Shown: positions 34,442-46,900 of the stretch, piece after piece
Numbering within the stretch: position 1 is the stretch's first letter
How the letters are laid out: each line of letters starts with the position of its first letter
Assembly: GCA_018466975.1 (NCBI GenBank)
Contig: CM031562.1
Span: 310,001 to 374,000 of the forward strand
From: Sparassis latifolia
Lineage: Eukaryota > Basidiomycota > Agaricomycetes > Polyporales > Sparassidaceae
DNA: 64,000 nt
Direction: 5' to 3'
The notes under the pieces: generated by a model
Told to the model about the DNA's origin: nothing
Seen by the model: only the letters and a program-made list of their open reading frames with translations
Database searches by the model: none
Translations under genes and position numbers: made by a program

Positions 34442-35865
34442 ATGGCTGACTCGGGAGTCCCCCTTGTATCTTCCAACCTTGCTGCACTGTGCATAGGAAG
34501 TTTCCTCTATGGGATCTTATTTGTACTCTTCTGTGCATCCATGTACCTTATGGTGGAACGTCAGCACCAGCTGAATAGCACGAGATATTTGGCAGCCAGG
34601 TCACTCTGCAAGAGCCCTCTGTTTATGGCTGGAATAATCCTGTTTGCTGCTAATACAGCCGTGAGTGATCTCTAGTTTAGTCGGGATACCATGGATTCAA
34701 TGAATGCATTGAGATAGATCTGGATATTGATCGTGTATCGTGCATTCATGGCCTTTGTCCATTTTGACCACGGAACATCTCCGGCTTCATTCTACGCTGA
34801 CTTTGCTGAGGCATCTGAGCTGATCAAACTCATATTCATCTACATTTCTCTGCTCATTGGGGATGCAGTTATAGTATGTCTTGACATATATGAAGTTAGC
34901 CCGATGCTGACTGGTCACCAACATAGATCTACCGTGTATGGGTTGTGTGGAATCACAACAAACATGTGATGATTTTCCCATCATGTAGTTTCTTGGCCTG
35001 TGTTGGTACGTCATCCTACGGGCCTACACTTTGATCTTCAGATTCATGATGCCAATTGCTCATGTTCAATGATTAGCGAGTTGTGTGCCCATGTTACATG
35101 CTTTATCAGGCAGCAAACCTCTTTTCAACCCTGAGCTGAAGCATGGAGTCACCTGTTATTTTGTCTTTACCTTCTGGTGTGTATTCTCTGTTTCATCTCT
35201 TACTACGCCACTGGGAAAAGGAACACTAAATAAGTGAACATTGGTATTCCTAGCACAAATGTGTTTTCCTGCTGTAAGTATGCCTGTGACTTTTGTGACG
35301 TAATGCAACTACTAGTCCCCTACTCCCTAGTTGTGATAGCATGGCGACTATGGCATGTCGGCTCTGCCGTGCAACCTTTCGGATGGCATAAGACTTGGGT
35401 ATGTGGGCTGCACTCATAATTGACCCTGCCTCCTGACCGATATCATCAGCGGATCCTTGCAATATGCATAGAAGGCACAGTTCTCGACGTGTAAGCACTT
35501 GTGCATACTCACTCCCCCTGGCCAACATTCTGATATAACATAGAACTGCTATGGTTGTCTACTTTGCGGTGTACGAGGCTGGCTCACACCTGCAATCAAT
35601 GATGGTGGACATTTTGGCCCCGCTCTCCGGCATCTCGTTCATGCTCATCAATGTCCGTGTGGGCATGGGGTATGCACCGCACTCACAGGGCACATACAAT
35701 GGGATCGGGCACGCGCGCTCAATGCCACGCATGCCCCAGAATACAACTATTGCACCTATCGCAGTGACCATCTCCCGGGCAGTGGACTGCGATGTAGATA
35801 TAGAGGCGGATGAGGTAGACATTACGGACAAAGCAATAGTGCGCGAGAACATCTCATCGGCTTGA
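34442..35865 (+). CDS. Seven-transmembrane protein of unknown function
   Basis: Multi-exon integral membrane protein of a type very common in mushroom genomes, without assigned function. Exon 1 (34442-34660) carries LCIGSFLYGILFVLFCASMY and PLFMAGIILFAANTA. Exon 2 (34718-34873) gives ILIVYRAFMAFVHF and LIFIYISLLIGDAVI. Exon 3 starts at 34927 with IYRVWVVWNHN, the motif after the fourth helix that marks this family. Later exons supply FLACV, helices near 35,100-35,340 (LVVIAWRLWHVG), RILAICIEGT, and AMVVYFAVYEAG with ISFMLINVRVGMG. The cytoplasmic tail is acidic and ends at 35,865. The start at 34442 places the first helix right after a short extracellular leader. The ligand and role are unknown. 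Confidence 0.78.
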
Positions 35866-36664
35866 GTTATAGGCTGCTGCAATTGATGTACAGTACGAAA
35901 TATGATAGCGCTGTTCTTACTTAGGCTAGACTGTATTTTATTTGAGTGCGAAGTTCGAGCACAGCGATTGGGAGTAAGCAGACTATCCGTCACCGCAGTG
36001 TCGAGAGTTCGTAACCTTGGGGTTTGCGATCAACGCTGTCCAGAAATTTGAATCCACGCTCGCTGAATGACAGCACCTCAGGAGAGGTTTCCTTCATTGC
36101 ACGCAGAGCATCGGTGGTGACATCTAAGCGGTATATTCTTGGGATTGGCTCGAGTGGATGCGGCATATCGAACGCTAGCCTGTGGGATCCGAAGGGTGTT
36201 TATGCAGGCCGTGCCGTTCAGCTTCGAGCGCCCCGTGCCATTGAAGGACTTTGTGCGCGAGCTGGCTGAACCTTTCCGTCATCGAGCTGTTTACGAGATG
36301 TACTGCATGGTTTGGATAATAGATTGGCTGGAATTTAAATAAACGCATTCTGGGTAGTGAGGCCTTGAGGGCCTGGCATTTGACGCGTCTGAGGATGGAG
36401 TCGTTCAACTACAGATCCAGATCGGGGCGACCGATCTGCATGCCACCTAGGAAAAATTGAGTTGGGCATTTACAATGATTTTCGTGGATGTTTGTCGAAA
36501 TCAAATTTGCGATAGTTGCGACATCGGAAGGGCTACTCTGAAGGACTGTCCGTACATTTACACTGGGGCCTGCCCTACTTAGACTAATACAGCGTGATGG
36601 GCATAAGCCAATTTTCTCCCAGTTGGAAGCTCCTAACATGCCCTCATCAACTGGTCAACGGCAC
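35866..36664. other. Intergenic
   Basis: About 0.8 kb between the 7TM gene and the F-box gene; no gene or repeat recognised. Confidence 0.45.
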
Positions 36665-38279
36665 CTACCTATCGAGCGCAAGCAGGAAATAAGATATCTG
36701 CAGATCAACAATGAAGATATCTGGACAGAGATCAATAGTCGTCGAAAAAGGGGACATACCGTCAATATAATCAATCATCTCGAAGTCTACAGAGTGTAAG
36801 TATGCATGAATCCGAGCACCGAGGTGCGGCGCCAATTCCTGCAACTGTGGCTCTTCCGTCGAACGCGTGATTCGCCACCAAGATGCGTGCTCTGGACGTC
36901 TCTCCTCCTGCGTGCGCGCGATCCTCGGACACGTGATTAGCGGTGTGCGCCCATCAGCTTCAAGTTCGAGCGCGACGTAACGAAGTGATGGAATAGAGCC
37001 GGCTAGTATCGAAGGCAATTTATGCTTGAAGGTGTCTCTCCAGATCAAGGATGTAGGTTCACCGAGTGCGCTGTGCAGAGCTGGCAAGCTGACGTAAACT
37101 CGTACGCAAATCAACTTCAACGTCCTCAACGTAGGTGGGACTTGATCCTATCGTCGTCCCCAGCACTGGCCATGCATTCTGCATAGAGTAAATGGGACTC
37201 ACCAGCCAACGTTGACATCTGCTGATTGACCAATTCATAGCGACAAGGTCAAGGTATTTTAATCTTGGAACAGCCCCCGCCAAGCTTGTCCAAAAAGACA
37301 GCTCTGTATACAGATAGATGTTCAGGGAGAGTATGATGGGTGTCATGTCGCGCACGGCACTGATCACAAGTTCGACTTGCATGTCATCAGTAATTGCGAC
37401 GTCAAGCTCTAGCCAACGGACTGGACATGCCACCCGCCAGTAGGTGAAGTCCCTCGTGTATCCGCCGACATGGTTCAGGCGATGCCAGCATTCGTCCTCA
37501 GTCACTGTCACTGGAGATAGCGAGGCAGCGGTGACACACCAAAGTAAGAGTGTCCGGAGATTTGGGAATGCACGCACGAATGGGGACATGGGTGCGACGG
37601 ACGCTGTGATAGAAAGGTGCTGGACTGTTGGGCACTGCAGCAACGCGCCGTTCTGACTCGGGGGAAACTCATCCAGCTTGATATTCCACAGGTCTAGCAC
37701 ATGCAAGCTCTGCAAAGACGCAAAATGTTCGAAAAACAGTGGGGATTGACTGGGACGCTCCATGAATGAGAGGAGAAGCTTCCGCGGTCGACTCCGCAGT
37801 TTGTTCAACATCTGACCGGTGAACGGCCCTGTTCCGGAAAGCTGAAGTTTGTTCAGGCCAGGAAGAGCTATAAGGGCTTCCACGATGCGACTGTCGCTCA
37901 TGACTAGGACTTCTATGCAGGATACGGAGAGACACTTCAGCATGGTCGCTTGCGCAAAGAGGCCTGCGAGAAGAGCTGCATCCTGCAGGTATACAAGCCC
38001 TTCCTCCTCCTCTAATTCTTCCCCCGATGTCACTCCGAATGCACTTGTACACACCTCCGGATCTCGCAACCAAAATAAGCGATTGGCGACATCGGCAAGC
38101 ATGTAAGCGCAGAACTCGGCAAGTTGTGCAGGCGACGTTAGGGAAACTGCGGAGAACGCATGCCGTCTCGCTATGGAGTAGATTTTCCTGCTGGTAACCG
38201 AAAGGTTGAGAGCATCCTTTGCAACGAGGAACGACAGAATGTGAGAGAGAACATCGTGGTTGAGAGAGAGGACGTTCAT
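36665..38279 (-). CDS. F-box protein with leucine-rich region
   Basis: Putative SCF substrate adaptor. Starts at 38279 with MNVLSLNHDVLSHILSFL followed by LNLSVTSRKIYSIARRHAF, an F-box-like domain in the first 40 residues. The next 300 residues alternate short leucine-rich strands (LPGLNKLQLSG, LQSLHVLDLWNIKLDEFP, FPNLRTLLLWCVTAASL, CPVRWLELDVAI), as in mushroom F-box/LRR proteins. The first exon ends at SRCQRWL near 37,202. A phase-0 intron of about 55 nt leads to DQVPPTLRTLKLICVRVYVS and the C-terminal exon. The final stop is taken at 36,665. A short intron after YIDG (about 36,760) is possible, and would change the last residues. Confidence 0.75.
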
Positions 38280-38633
38280 CCGAGAAGTTGGAAGGTCTGA
38301 CTCAGAATTTGGAATTCGCTAATGGATCAATGCGTACACTAACTACTACAGTAGTGCTTCAGTCAGCACCTCGTGTCGTACTGCGCGATGATACACAGTG
38401 TGAGTCCTTCCAAGAGAGAAGGCTCTGGATGAACTACTCGGACCACTGTCACTGGAGCGGCGACGGCACAGGTTGAGTATTAAATCTTCCCTTATCTAAC
38501 TTTCGAGACGCCTCATTTGTAGAGCATTTCATGATTTCTTGAGTACGGAGTACATCTGCTTGAGCCGAGAGATCTACTCAAGGCACCGAACCACAAGTAT
38601 CGGAGCTATTATTCAAACAATCTCCAGGTTTTC
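38280..38633. other. Intergenic
   Basis: Spacer of about 350 bp between the F-box gene start and the ABP1 stop; no feature recognised. Confidence 0.5.
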
Positions 38634-41258
38634 TTACTGCTGCACTTCAACATAATTAGCTGCAGGATAGTCAATCGTGAGTGCGCCGTGAAGTTAAAAC
38701 AGACGAAAGCACGAACCAGGAAACAGGCCTTCCTTCCCATCCTTGTCGGTACCTTGCCACCAGTCCTCTGAAGCAGCCTCGATGTGGTAGATGTAGTCGC
38801 CCTCACGGAAAGTTAGTTCGTTGTCCTCCGCAGCGTCATAGCTATAATCAATGCGAGAGAATCCGGTATGAATAAATAAATGTTATAAGATCCGGAGATT
38901 GTAGCGAACGACGTACTCGTAGAGAGCCACAGCAGTAAGACCCTCGGCTGCGTGCTCAGGCTCGCGTTCTGGTTCTGGTTCCGATGCGGGTTCGTGCTGA
39001 ACGGGTGCAGGCGGCTAAACAATCAGACGAAGTCTGAGACATCGCAGGAGGCAACGGTTATCATCATGCAAAACGTACCGGGGGTGTCGGCGGTGGCGTC
39101 AGCGGAGCAGCAGTCTTCTCTTGCTCAATGATCTCGACGTAATTTGCTACATAAGGTACCCTCTCTTTGAGCACCTTACATTCCAGCTTGTGTCAGAGGA
39201 CGTGCTCACCAGGGAATAATCCGAGCTTGGCACCACCAGCACCGACACCGGACCACCATCCCTCATCGAGTTGTTCGATCTGCTCAATGAGCTCACCCTC
39301 CACTAGGTCTATCTCGTTGTCTTCTTGCGCCTGGGCACAAGCGTTATGGTTAACGCCAATATACGAGATACGTAGATCATGCGCACCTCGTAACCATACT
39401 GCACGATAGCACACAAACCTTCGCCATGCGGATGAGAGGAGGCCACTTCTGGTTCAGGCTCGGGCTCATGCTCAGGCTCAGGCTCGGGTTCATGATGGAC
39501 GACTGGCGCCGCCGGCATCGGTGGAGGTGGTGGCGGTGGCGGAGGAGGGGGAGGCTGTAATCAATATCCATTAAGTGCTTCCTTACGCACGTGCTCGCAT
39601 ATAATACTCACTGGAGGGGGAGCTGCTTCCTCCATTTCCTCTTCACGCTCATATGCTGCAGGTGGGCCTGGCGGCGGCGGCGGCGGAGGTGGGGGAGGAG
39701 GCGGAGGCGGAGCTGCCTCAACCGGGGCTGCAACAGGAACAACTGGGCGAGTCGACGCTGGAGGTGCGGGAGGTGCGGGAGGCGGAGGGGCTGAAGGAAG
39801 TTCTGATCAGACATAAATGCTAGATTGCCTCCCAAATCACTGACTGAGGTTCGTATGCTTCGTCTTCCTGTTCCAGCTCCACGGGCGCAGGAGGCGGGGG
39901 CGGAGGCGATACGATACTTCTGAATGAGGAGGCTGGGGCAGGCGAGGGAGGCTGGAAAGAAGCTGTACGACTCCGTGCTTCATCCTCCTCCGCCTGCTTC
40001 TTCGCCAGTGCATGGCGCTCGCTCCAGGTCAATTTCTTACCCCCTGGGGTAGGCAGTTAGGTCACACGTTACCATACACATTGAGCGTACTGCATACCAG
40101 TCAGCTGCGGCTTGGACATAGCAGCTTCTGTTTCTGCCTTTGTCTGCATGGCGGCGAAAGGATTGACAAGCTTCTTGGGCTGTAATTTGATGGGAGTGTA
40201 CGCTGTGCCAACGGCGCCAATAGTATCTTCTTCCGTCGGTTTCGCAGGAGGTGGGGTGGCAGCGACTGGAGTTGGCGATGGGGTTACGAAGCGCGCAGCA
40301 GGCTAGCAGATGCATACGCGATGAACTCCACGGGTCAACGGACAGAGTGGTGACGAATGACTCACAGCAACTGTAGGCCTCGAGCTTGTATGCAGAACAG
40401 GCGGGCGAGCCGCGGCAGGAGGCGGGGACGCTATCGACAGTGTCTCCGGCTCCCATGCGTCTGCAGGAGCTTTGCCCACAACAGGATCCCTGCCCATACC
40501 CGGAACAGGAGAGCGAGCCAACTGGTCAGGTCGCGGTGCGCTCGGGATAGCGGGCTTTGGCGCATAACCCGGCGTAGCGCTCGATCTGATGGCGCAAATA
40601 TCCACTTTGCCTACCGGGGTGTAGTTGGTGCCCACAGGAGCGATTGGCTCAAACTTGCGTGGCGTCTCCTTGTGCACGGAGTACCTCGATCCCGATGCCG
40701 TTGCTACGCGGGACATGATTAGCTCGGGCGTCACGTCGGACTGTACAGGGATGAGCATCCGAGAAATATGAGATGCATCATGAAGGTACCTCGTTACGAG
40801 CATTAATGACTAAGTGTGTGCCACGCAAGAAGTTGGCCACCGCGCTCGAGTGCGTGTGGAAGAGACCCTTCCGCGCGACAGGGACACCGTCGCCGCACCA
40901 GTTGATCTGTACGAACTTGGGGAGGTCACTCTGGACAAAGAAACCGGTGTAAGTTGTCATACATTTCAGGAACGATGAGACTTCGACCAACATTGGGATC
41001 TTTGACGCGAGCAAACGCATATTGCATCCTGTTCGCAGTCAAATTCCACGTACTAGCACTGTCAGCAATATCGGCGTACCTTCCGTCCGAGAACTCGTCC
41101 TGTAATTCCTCCAGACCACCGTTTCCAGTGGATTGAACCTTCAGATCGTTGGAGCCTTTATCGTAGATGAACATGACCCAATCGATGTCCCGCGCGTTCA
41201 GAACATCTTGATACGCGTCAGTCAAATCTCTGCTTGAGAGATTGATTTGAAGAGACAT
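38634..41258 (-). CDS. ABP1: Actin-binding protein ABP1 (drebrin-like)
   Basis: Actin-patch protein that binds F-actin and activates Arp2/3 during endocytosis. The start at 41258 reads MSLQINLSSRDLTDAYQDVL. The ADF-homology domain follows over several exons (DIDWVMFIYDKGSNDLKVQ, FARVKDPNVGRSLIVPEM, KFVQINWCGDGVPVARKGLF). A long Pro/Ala-rich middle has the repeated GTxYTPV/I motif (APVGTNYTPVGK, GTAYTPIKLQPKKLVNPF) and a basic coiled segment (LTWSERHALAKKQAEEDE), then polyproline runs and an EPEPEPEHE tract. Two SH3 domains close the protein: AIVQYGYE..DNEIDLVEGE..WWSG and ALYEYDAAEDNELTFREGD..DWWQGT..GLFPANYVE. A phase-1 intron splits the last motif, and the stop is at 38,634-38,636. Two SH3 domains are known in some fungal ABP1 proteins; yeast has one. 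Confidence 0.93.
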
Positions 41259-41747
41259 TGCGCAGACAAGTCCACAGCGATGTGTTAGAATATGGTTCAA
41301 AAGTTGGACAGCTGGGAGATAGTATGTTTCGTGAGGCAGCGCCGCCGCAGCACGCTCAAGCGCCCATACTACCGAGCTTTCCCACGTTCAACATGACATG
41401 ATGTCACCAATGTGACTTCTGAGTACTAGTACTCATCCATCATTGAACAAAATATTCTGTAGTACTAGTCTCGCACTAATGAATTGAAGATGTAAAAAAG
41501 AAGGTGGTCTTATATTTCCGGAATCTTGTGGCCGCCGAACACCACATACAGTATTGCCATCTTCCAAGGCAATTCCACACCTAGGCTCATAGATACAGCC
41601 TCTAGTTACCTGCAGGAAGACAGTCGTTCCTTTGTAATAGATTCCACACCCTGCACTGTCGCATAACGAACGTGACCCCTACATTTCTCAGGTTGAGGCA
41701 GTTTGCGGAGCACGCGTCGAACTTTCCCTGACCTATGAATGCGCTCG
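41259..41747. other. Divergent intergenic region ABP1 / carrier
   Basis: Promoter region for two divergent genes; open frames seen have no similarity. Confidence 0.45.
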
Positions 41748-43723
41748 ATGGATATAGACAAGGAGGACAGCAGTAAGAAAGCCAACCGTGCGTTTGGTAT
41801 CCGAGAACGTTATTTTGGAGACTGAATACAACTTCCAACAGTGGAGATTGACCCTGCCGTAGACTTCTTCGCTGGGACCGTGGCAGGTTTGTGTTTACAA
41901 TGTTTACAATACGATATCCGCCTTCGCCCCAGTGGGCTTAGGACATGTCTACGACAGGCCTCGACAAACCAAGTATGTATGGAGCAGCGGATCTACAATG
42001 GCATGAGCGGGACGTTGGCCAGACTAGCACTCCGCTACCTGGAGCACAGGATCACCGGTGATAAGACCATGTAGGTGGATGGGGGTTACGCCGGAAGAAA
42101 CGACTCCTTGAAAGGAGGGGAAAGCATCAACCAAGGACCCTCTGTACCAACCCCTTACATAATCCAACCCGGTTGCCCAGCGGGAACGTGAGCGAGCATG
42201 AAGTCCGCTGTGAACGGCAGTTGTCCATCCTAGGACAAACGATGATGGTTCATGAATGCGACAGACCGAGTGGTAGAGGAAGTGACGATGAGCTGGTTGG
42301 CGTGCTGCGGGGATGGATGTGCGATTGGACTGGTGGATGATGGTGAGGGTGTGTCTGGCTGCGTTTGCCCAACGTCCGGAACGCCAACTCCGTACGCTGG
42401 ATGCCCATCATGGGGCGGGTATAGAGGGTTGGATGAGCTATCGGCGACGATAAAATCCCAAATTCATCGAGGCCGGGACGACAACATGGTGGTTGTTGTT
42501 GTTGTTCTTTAATCGCTCTTCCCAGAACTTATACTACTCTTCGTTCAAATAGGAATGACTGCACTGGCGGTGGGATTCCCATTTGACACTGGTGTGTCTT
42601 AGAGGTTTTTGCCTGACCTGCATACGTCCTAACCGTGTGTCAAGTCAAGGTACGATTTCAAAGCCCAGAAATCGCGCAGAAGTACCGTTCCACGTTCCAT
42701 GCCCTGGTTACCATTGTACGCACGGAACGTGTGAGCGGCCTATTCAGAGGTATCGCTTCTCCGCTTGTAAGTCGCGCTGAGATCTCTCGTCCTGCGCCAT
42801 GGTCATATACCCTGTCTATGCAAAACCATATTCCTTCGGTGGCTACTAGTTGACGAGTGCTCCGCTGAACGGACTAGTCTTCTCTTCATATCGCTTTTTG
42901 ATGAAATCTCAACTGTCCGATGAGAACGCAACCCCGACGTTGACACAAATAAACATTGCTGGTGCAGGCAGCGGTGTTATTGCTTCGTGAGTCCATCACA
43001 ATCTAGATTCATGTACACCGAAGCGAGAATTGTGCTCTGCAACTCAACATGGCTTCTGCGATATTTTTTGCTGGACAGATTGATAACCACGCCTACAGAG
43101 TTGATCAAGGTCCACCAGCAGTCAATGGTGGTGCTCACATCATCTTCGGCTATTCACAAACCACCCACCACCTTCAACGTCGCACGGTTAATCTTTAAGC
43201 ATCATGGAATCAGAGGACTATACCGCGGCATCACCGCGACAGCACTGCGAGACACGGGATATGGCGTATATTTCGTCGCCTACGAAGCTACCTTGCGCTA
43301 CTGTGCCCCTCCACCACCTTCTCACGACCACTCGTCGTTGATTTCTGAGGCGGACTCCAGCATAGCATCGCACTCGTGGCCCGCTATGCTACTCGCCGGA
43401 GGCGTTGCGGGCGTTGCAGGATGGTTGGTGACCTTCCTGTTCGACGTAATCAAGACGGGAATACAGAGCATCTACAGTACTGGACCTGAGAATCCTTACA
43501 GGAATATTCGGTCTACATGTGCTGCATCTTACCGTTCGGAAGGTTTAAGTGTATTCTTTCGGGGTCTGGCGCCAACGCTCATTAGGTTAGAGTTCTATGG
43601 CTCGCCGTGTTCCTCCCTTTCTTATGAGCTGTCATATTTGCCCAACTAAATATGATCAGAGCCATTCCCGTGAATATGGTCACATTTGCAACCTTTGAGG
43701 CCGTGGTGCACGCCTTCTCCTGA
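41748..43723 (+). CDS. Mitochondrial carrier family (SLC25) protein
   Basis: Six-helix inner-membrane transporter with three repeats. The start at 41748 (MDIDKEDS) joins through a small intron to MEIDPAVDFFAGTVAG. After a 666-nt intron (41887-42552) the text continues MTALAVGFPFDT-VKVRFQSPE, the first PxD-x-x-[KR]x[KR] signature (PFDTVKVR). Repeat 2 has LITTPTELIKVHQQS with Glu in place of the usual Asp. Repeat 3 has GWLVTFLFDVIKTGIQS, with Leu-Phe in place of Pro. GLYRGITATALRD and FFRGLAPTLIR are the typical post-signature loops. The last exon reads AIPVNMVTFATFEAV and ends at 43,723. It resembles the carnitine/basic amino acid branch by these motifs, but the substrate cannot be set. The alternative first ATG upstream does not keep the frame. 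Confidence 0.88.
42060..42515 (+). mobile_element. Probable retroelement remnant in carrier intron
   Basis: The long first intron contains foreign-looking sequence ending in ACAACATGGTGGTTGTTGTT and a (GTT)n run (about 42,486-42,508). Simple-repeat tails of this kind are typical of the 3' ends of LINE or SINE copies. No reverse transcriptase domain is present and the 5' limit is not clear, so it would be a truncated or non-autonomous copy. Confidence 0.45.
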
Positions 43724-43979
43724 GGAAATCTACGATACAACTGGATCTTTCCACGGCCCATTAGACGAGGGCTTGCCTTGACCCAAACGTATATATTCTG
43801 GAGTCCTGTCCCCCCCGGTTCTTGAACAAAGTCCAGTTCTCTATATTACAAGGACGGACACATGCTTAATGCTTCTAGATCGCATTACATAGAGTCATTC
43901 TATCAAGTCATGTAGCCTACGGGTGGCATAATAAAGGGGTATCGCAAGATCGCACTACATAATGTATAAATCATGGCCG

Positions 43980-46900
43980 TCAGCTAGCAGTGGGCGCGGG
44001 TGAGTTCTTCGGGGCGCGGCTCCTGCGATAACTATTCCCTTTGCTGTCCGGATCGCGTTGTCCCTTCTGCGCACCAGAGACCGGCTTGGCCGTCTTGCTC
44101 TTCGAGCCCTTCGGCTTCCCCTTCTTGGGCGGGCGGACAGAGGCTTGCACAATGCTCTGTTCCTCGGCCTTGACTCGCTCTTCCTCGGCCGCCCACCACT
44201 TCAAGAAGTCCGCCTCCACTTGGCGTGCACTTTCCTCTTCTTGAATCTCGCGCAACGACCGCTTATCTTTGACAGGAAGCACGTCCTGCTCGGCCTGCAG
44301 CTGCTGGATGGCAGCGAAGGACATCGCGGACCCTGTCTGGGACGACTGAACAACCGGCTGCACTGGCGGCAGTGTCCACACGGACTCACTTCTGGAAGTG
44401 AAGAATCAGTACAGTTAGAGTGCATCGGCTCAGTAAGGAACATACGAGCCGCGTCGTATTGAGGACGACGAGCCTTTCGAAGCCGCGCTCTGCTTAGAAG
44501 GGGTAAAAATGGGACCTAAGCCCGGAAGACCTGACGTCTTCTTCCGAGGAGTAGTCGGCTGCAAGCAAGGACTTCCAGGAATCGAAGTTCCCGGGGAACC
44601 GCCTCCAAGAGCAGTAACAGAAGCGCCGGGATATCGACTACTCACAGATGGAGGAGCCATCGCTGGGATGGACGGACCGGCCGGACTCGAGGATATAGCA
44701 GGTTGCGGGAGCCTCCAAGGGGAATCTACCACCGAGAGCTGACCTCCTTGGGAGCTTTGTTCGAGAAGTTCACCTTTAGAGCGAGCAGTCCTGATGGACT
44801 GTGGGCTTCGTTGTGGATCCAGGCTGAGGTCAATGTTACGTGTGCGCGCTACCGACGGAGCAGTGGCCAGCTTCACAACTGCTTTACTTGTCTGAGCTTC
44901 GGCCATGATTGCACGCATATCAACACTGTCCAGCGTATTATTCATTCTCACGTCGGATGCACAAACGACCCATCAAACTTACCGAGGAGCCAAAGACACA
45001 GTCTTCCAGCCGCCCACCTTGGAAGCATCGACAGGCGGACGTGGCTGCACTGGAGGGGCAGAGATTGGATCGTCCATCATGAAGACCCCACCATCTGGTG
45101 CGGCATTCAGACTGGAACGCGAGATCTGAGGACGAATGGTCGGGCTACTTGGAGGCGACACTATATGACCTTGTCCTCGATTCCTCTTGGTTGACCCAGG
45201 TGGTGACAGCTTCGGCGAATCTCTGAAGGTACCCGCGCGATGTGTTGGGATGATGGGTTGCGGAACATCCTGCAGAGCCAGCCAGTCGCCATAGGATTCC
45301 ATTGCCTTATCTACAAGTTCGTTTGAACGGGACATAGGGTACTTTTGTGCTTGTTGCTGGCGCACAGAAACAGAAAGCTGTCTGATCAGATCAGGAGTCA
45401 GGTCATCGAGCATCCGACTTTCAAGGAGGGTTTCCATGTTCGCCGCCATATAGCCATGAAGGCTTTGAGCAAGGGACATAGCGTGGTAGTGTGTCGCATC
45501 GGCGAGAATATAACAGACGTTGCTGATGTTAACCCGCTTTAGAATAACAGCCGAGCAAAGGAGGACAAGACGGTCAAGTAATAGCTCGTTCTTTAAAAAA
45601 TGAGTTCGCGAGGAAGTTGATGTGAACGTGGAAATACTTACAGCAGCCGCCATTACGTCGAACATGTACTCAAGAAGTTCATCGACAGAGTGAACGGTTT
45701 CTGGAGACACTGAGTTCAGGAAAACAATACGACAAGGAACGTACTCACCAAGAACTGAAAACAACTCTTCGTCCCCACCGCAACAAAGGAAGCGAACGAC
45801 CGGCTCCACAGCCCGCCATTTCATGTGCTTCAGGTTGACCACAACAATGCCTTCAGCGGTCCATCGCTTCGCCGTCCAGTCTTCATCATCGAAGAATGTA
45901 GCAAAGAACGACGAGCGCGCGCGCAGGATCACAGAGTGGCAACGAACCTCCTTGTCTCCGAACTGCAAGATTACATCGGGCACCAAGGGATTGCTCGTCG
46001 TCCGTCTGCCTTCGCCCAATGCACCGCGAGTTTGGCTCGCTTCGAACAAACGGGCCATATCATCTGCCATAGACGGAATCGGTGTGCGCTTCACGGGCGG
46101 CTCGATCGCCCGCGCAAGCAATGGCAGCTCCAGAATGTGCGCGAGCACTTGAAGTTCTGCCTTCACCTGCGCGGGTTTGATCTTCAGAGTGCCCAGCAGG
46201 CTAATAGCAGGCCCAACCCTGATATCCCACAGAGCAAGCACCTCGTCCGAATACAAGTACGAGACAAGGATGAGGACAGTCATCGGTTGACAACCAGCGA
46301 AGCTGATCTTCGACAGCGAAGGCGTCCTGCTTGCGGACATCTTGACGGATATTCCCGACTGGCGATCTTGCACGGCCTGACGTCCCAGAAGCACCTCGGC
46401 CAGGATGGGACAGCGCGCAGCGAGTATGAGACGGTGCGCCGGGAACGAGAATCCTGATGGGAGATGGACCATGATATCTGCACCATGAGCCAGACGACCC
46501 TGGAAGAGCTCCCTTCCCTCCCCTACTCGAATCTCTTTATCACGCGCCAATAAGGTGCACAGCGAGCGAAGCTGAGCGATGTCCTTCTGCACAGCAACGT
46601 CTTCACCTTCGTCATCGGACTCCATATCGCCTGATAAGGGACTCCCACCTTGCAGTGATCCAACCGGTGGCGAGGCGGTCGACGGAGATCTGCGACGCAA
46701 GCAGCCATCCCGCTCAGATTTCAACGGGAAAGATCGCAAGTACGGCTGTATCTCCGCTAGATCCTGAGCAATGAGGTTTCCGACAACTTTGATAGGCTCC
46801 GGCTCGTAGTCAACGCGGAGTGCGCCGTACGCGCCGGTACTGTTGGCGCAGACACTGATTATCCGCTGCATGAAGGGCATCCGCTGGAACTTGAACGTCT

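Noticed and set aside
39500..39800. GGCGGC/GGAGGG-rich tract that looks like a minisatellite
   Set aside because: It encodes the polyproline regions of ABP1 on the minus strand and is explained as coding sequence.
44703..45194. Plus-strand frame of 163 codons
   Set aside because: Lies antisense to the IBTK-like C-terminal region and has no similarity of its own.
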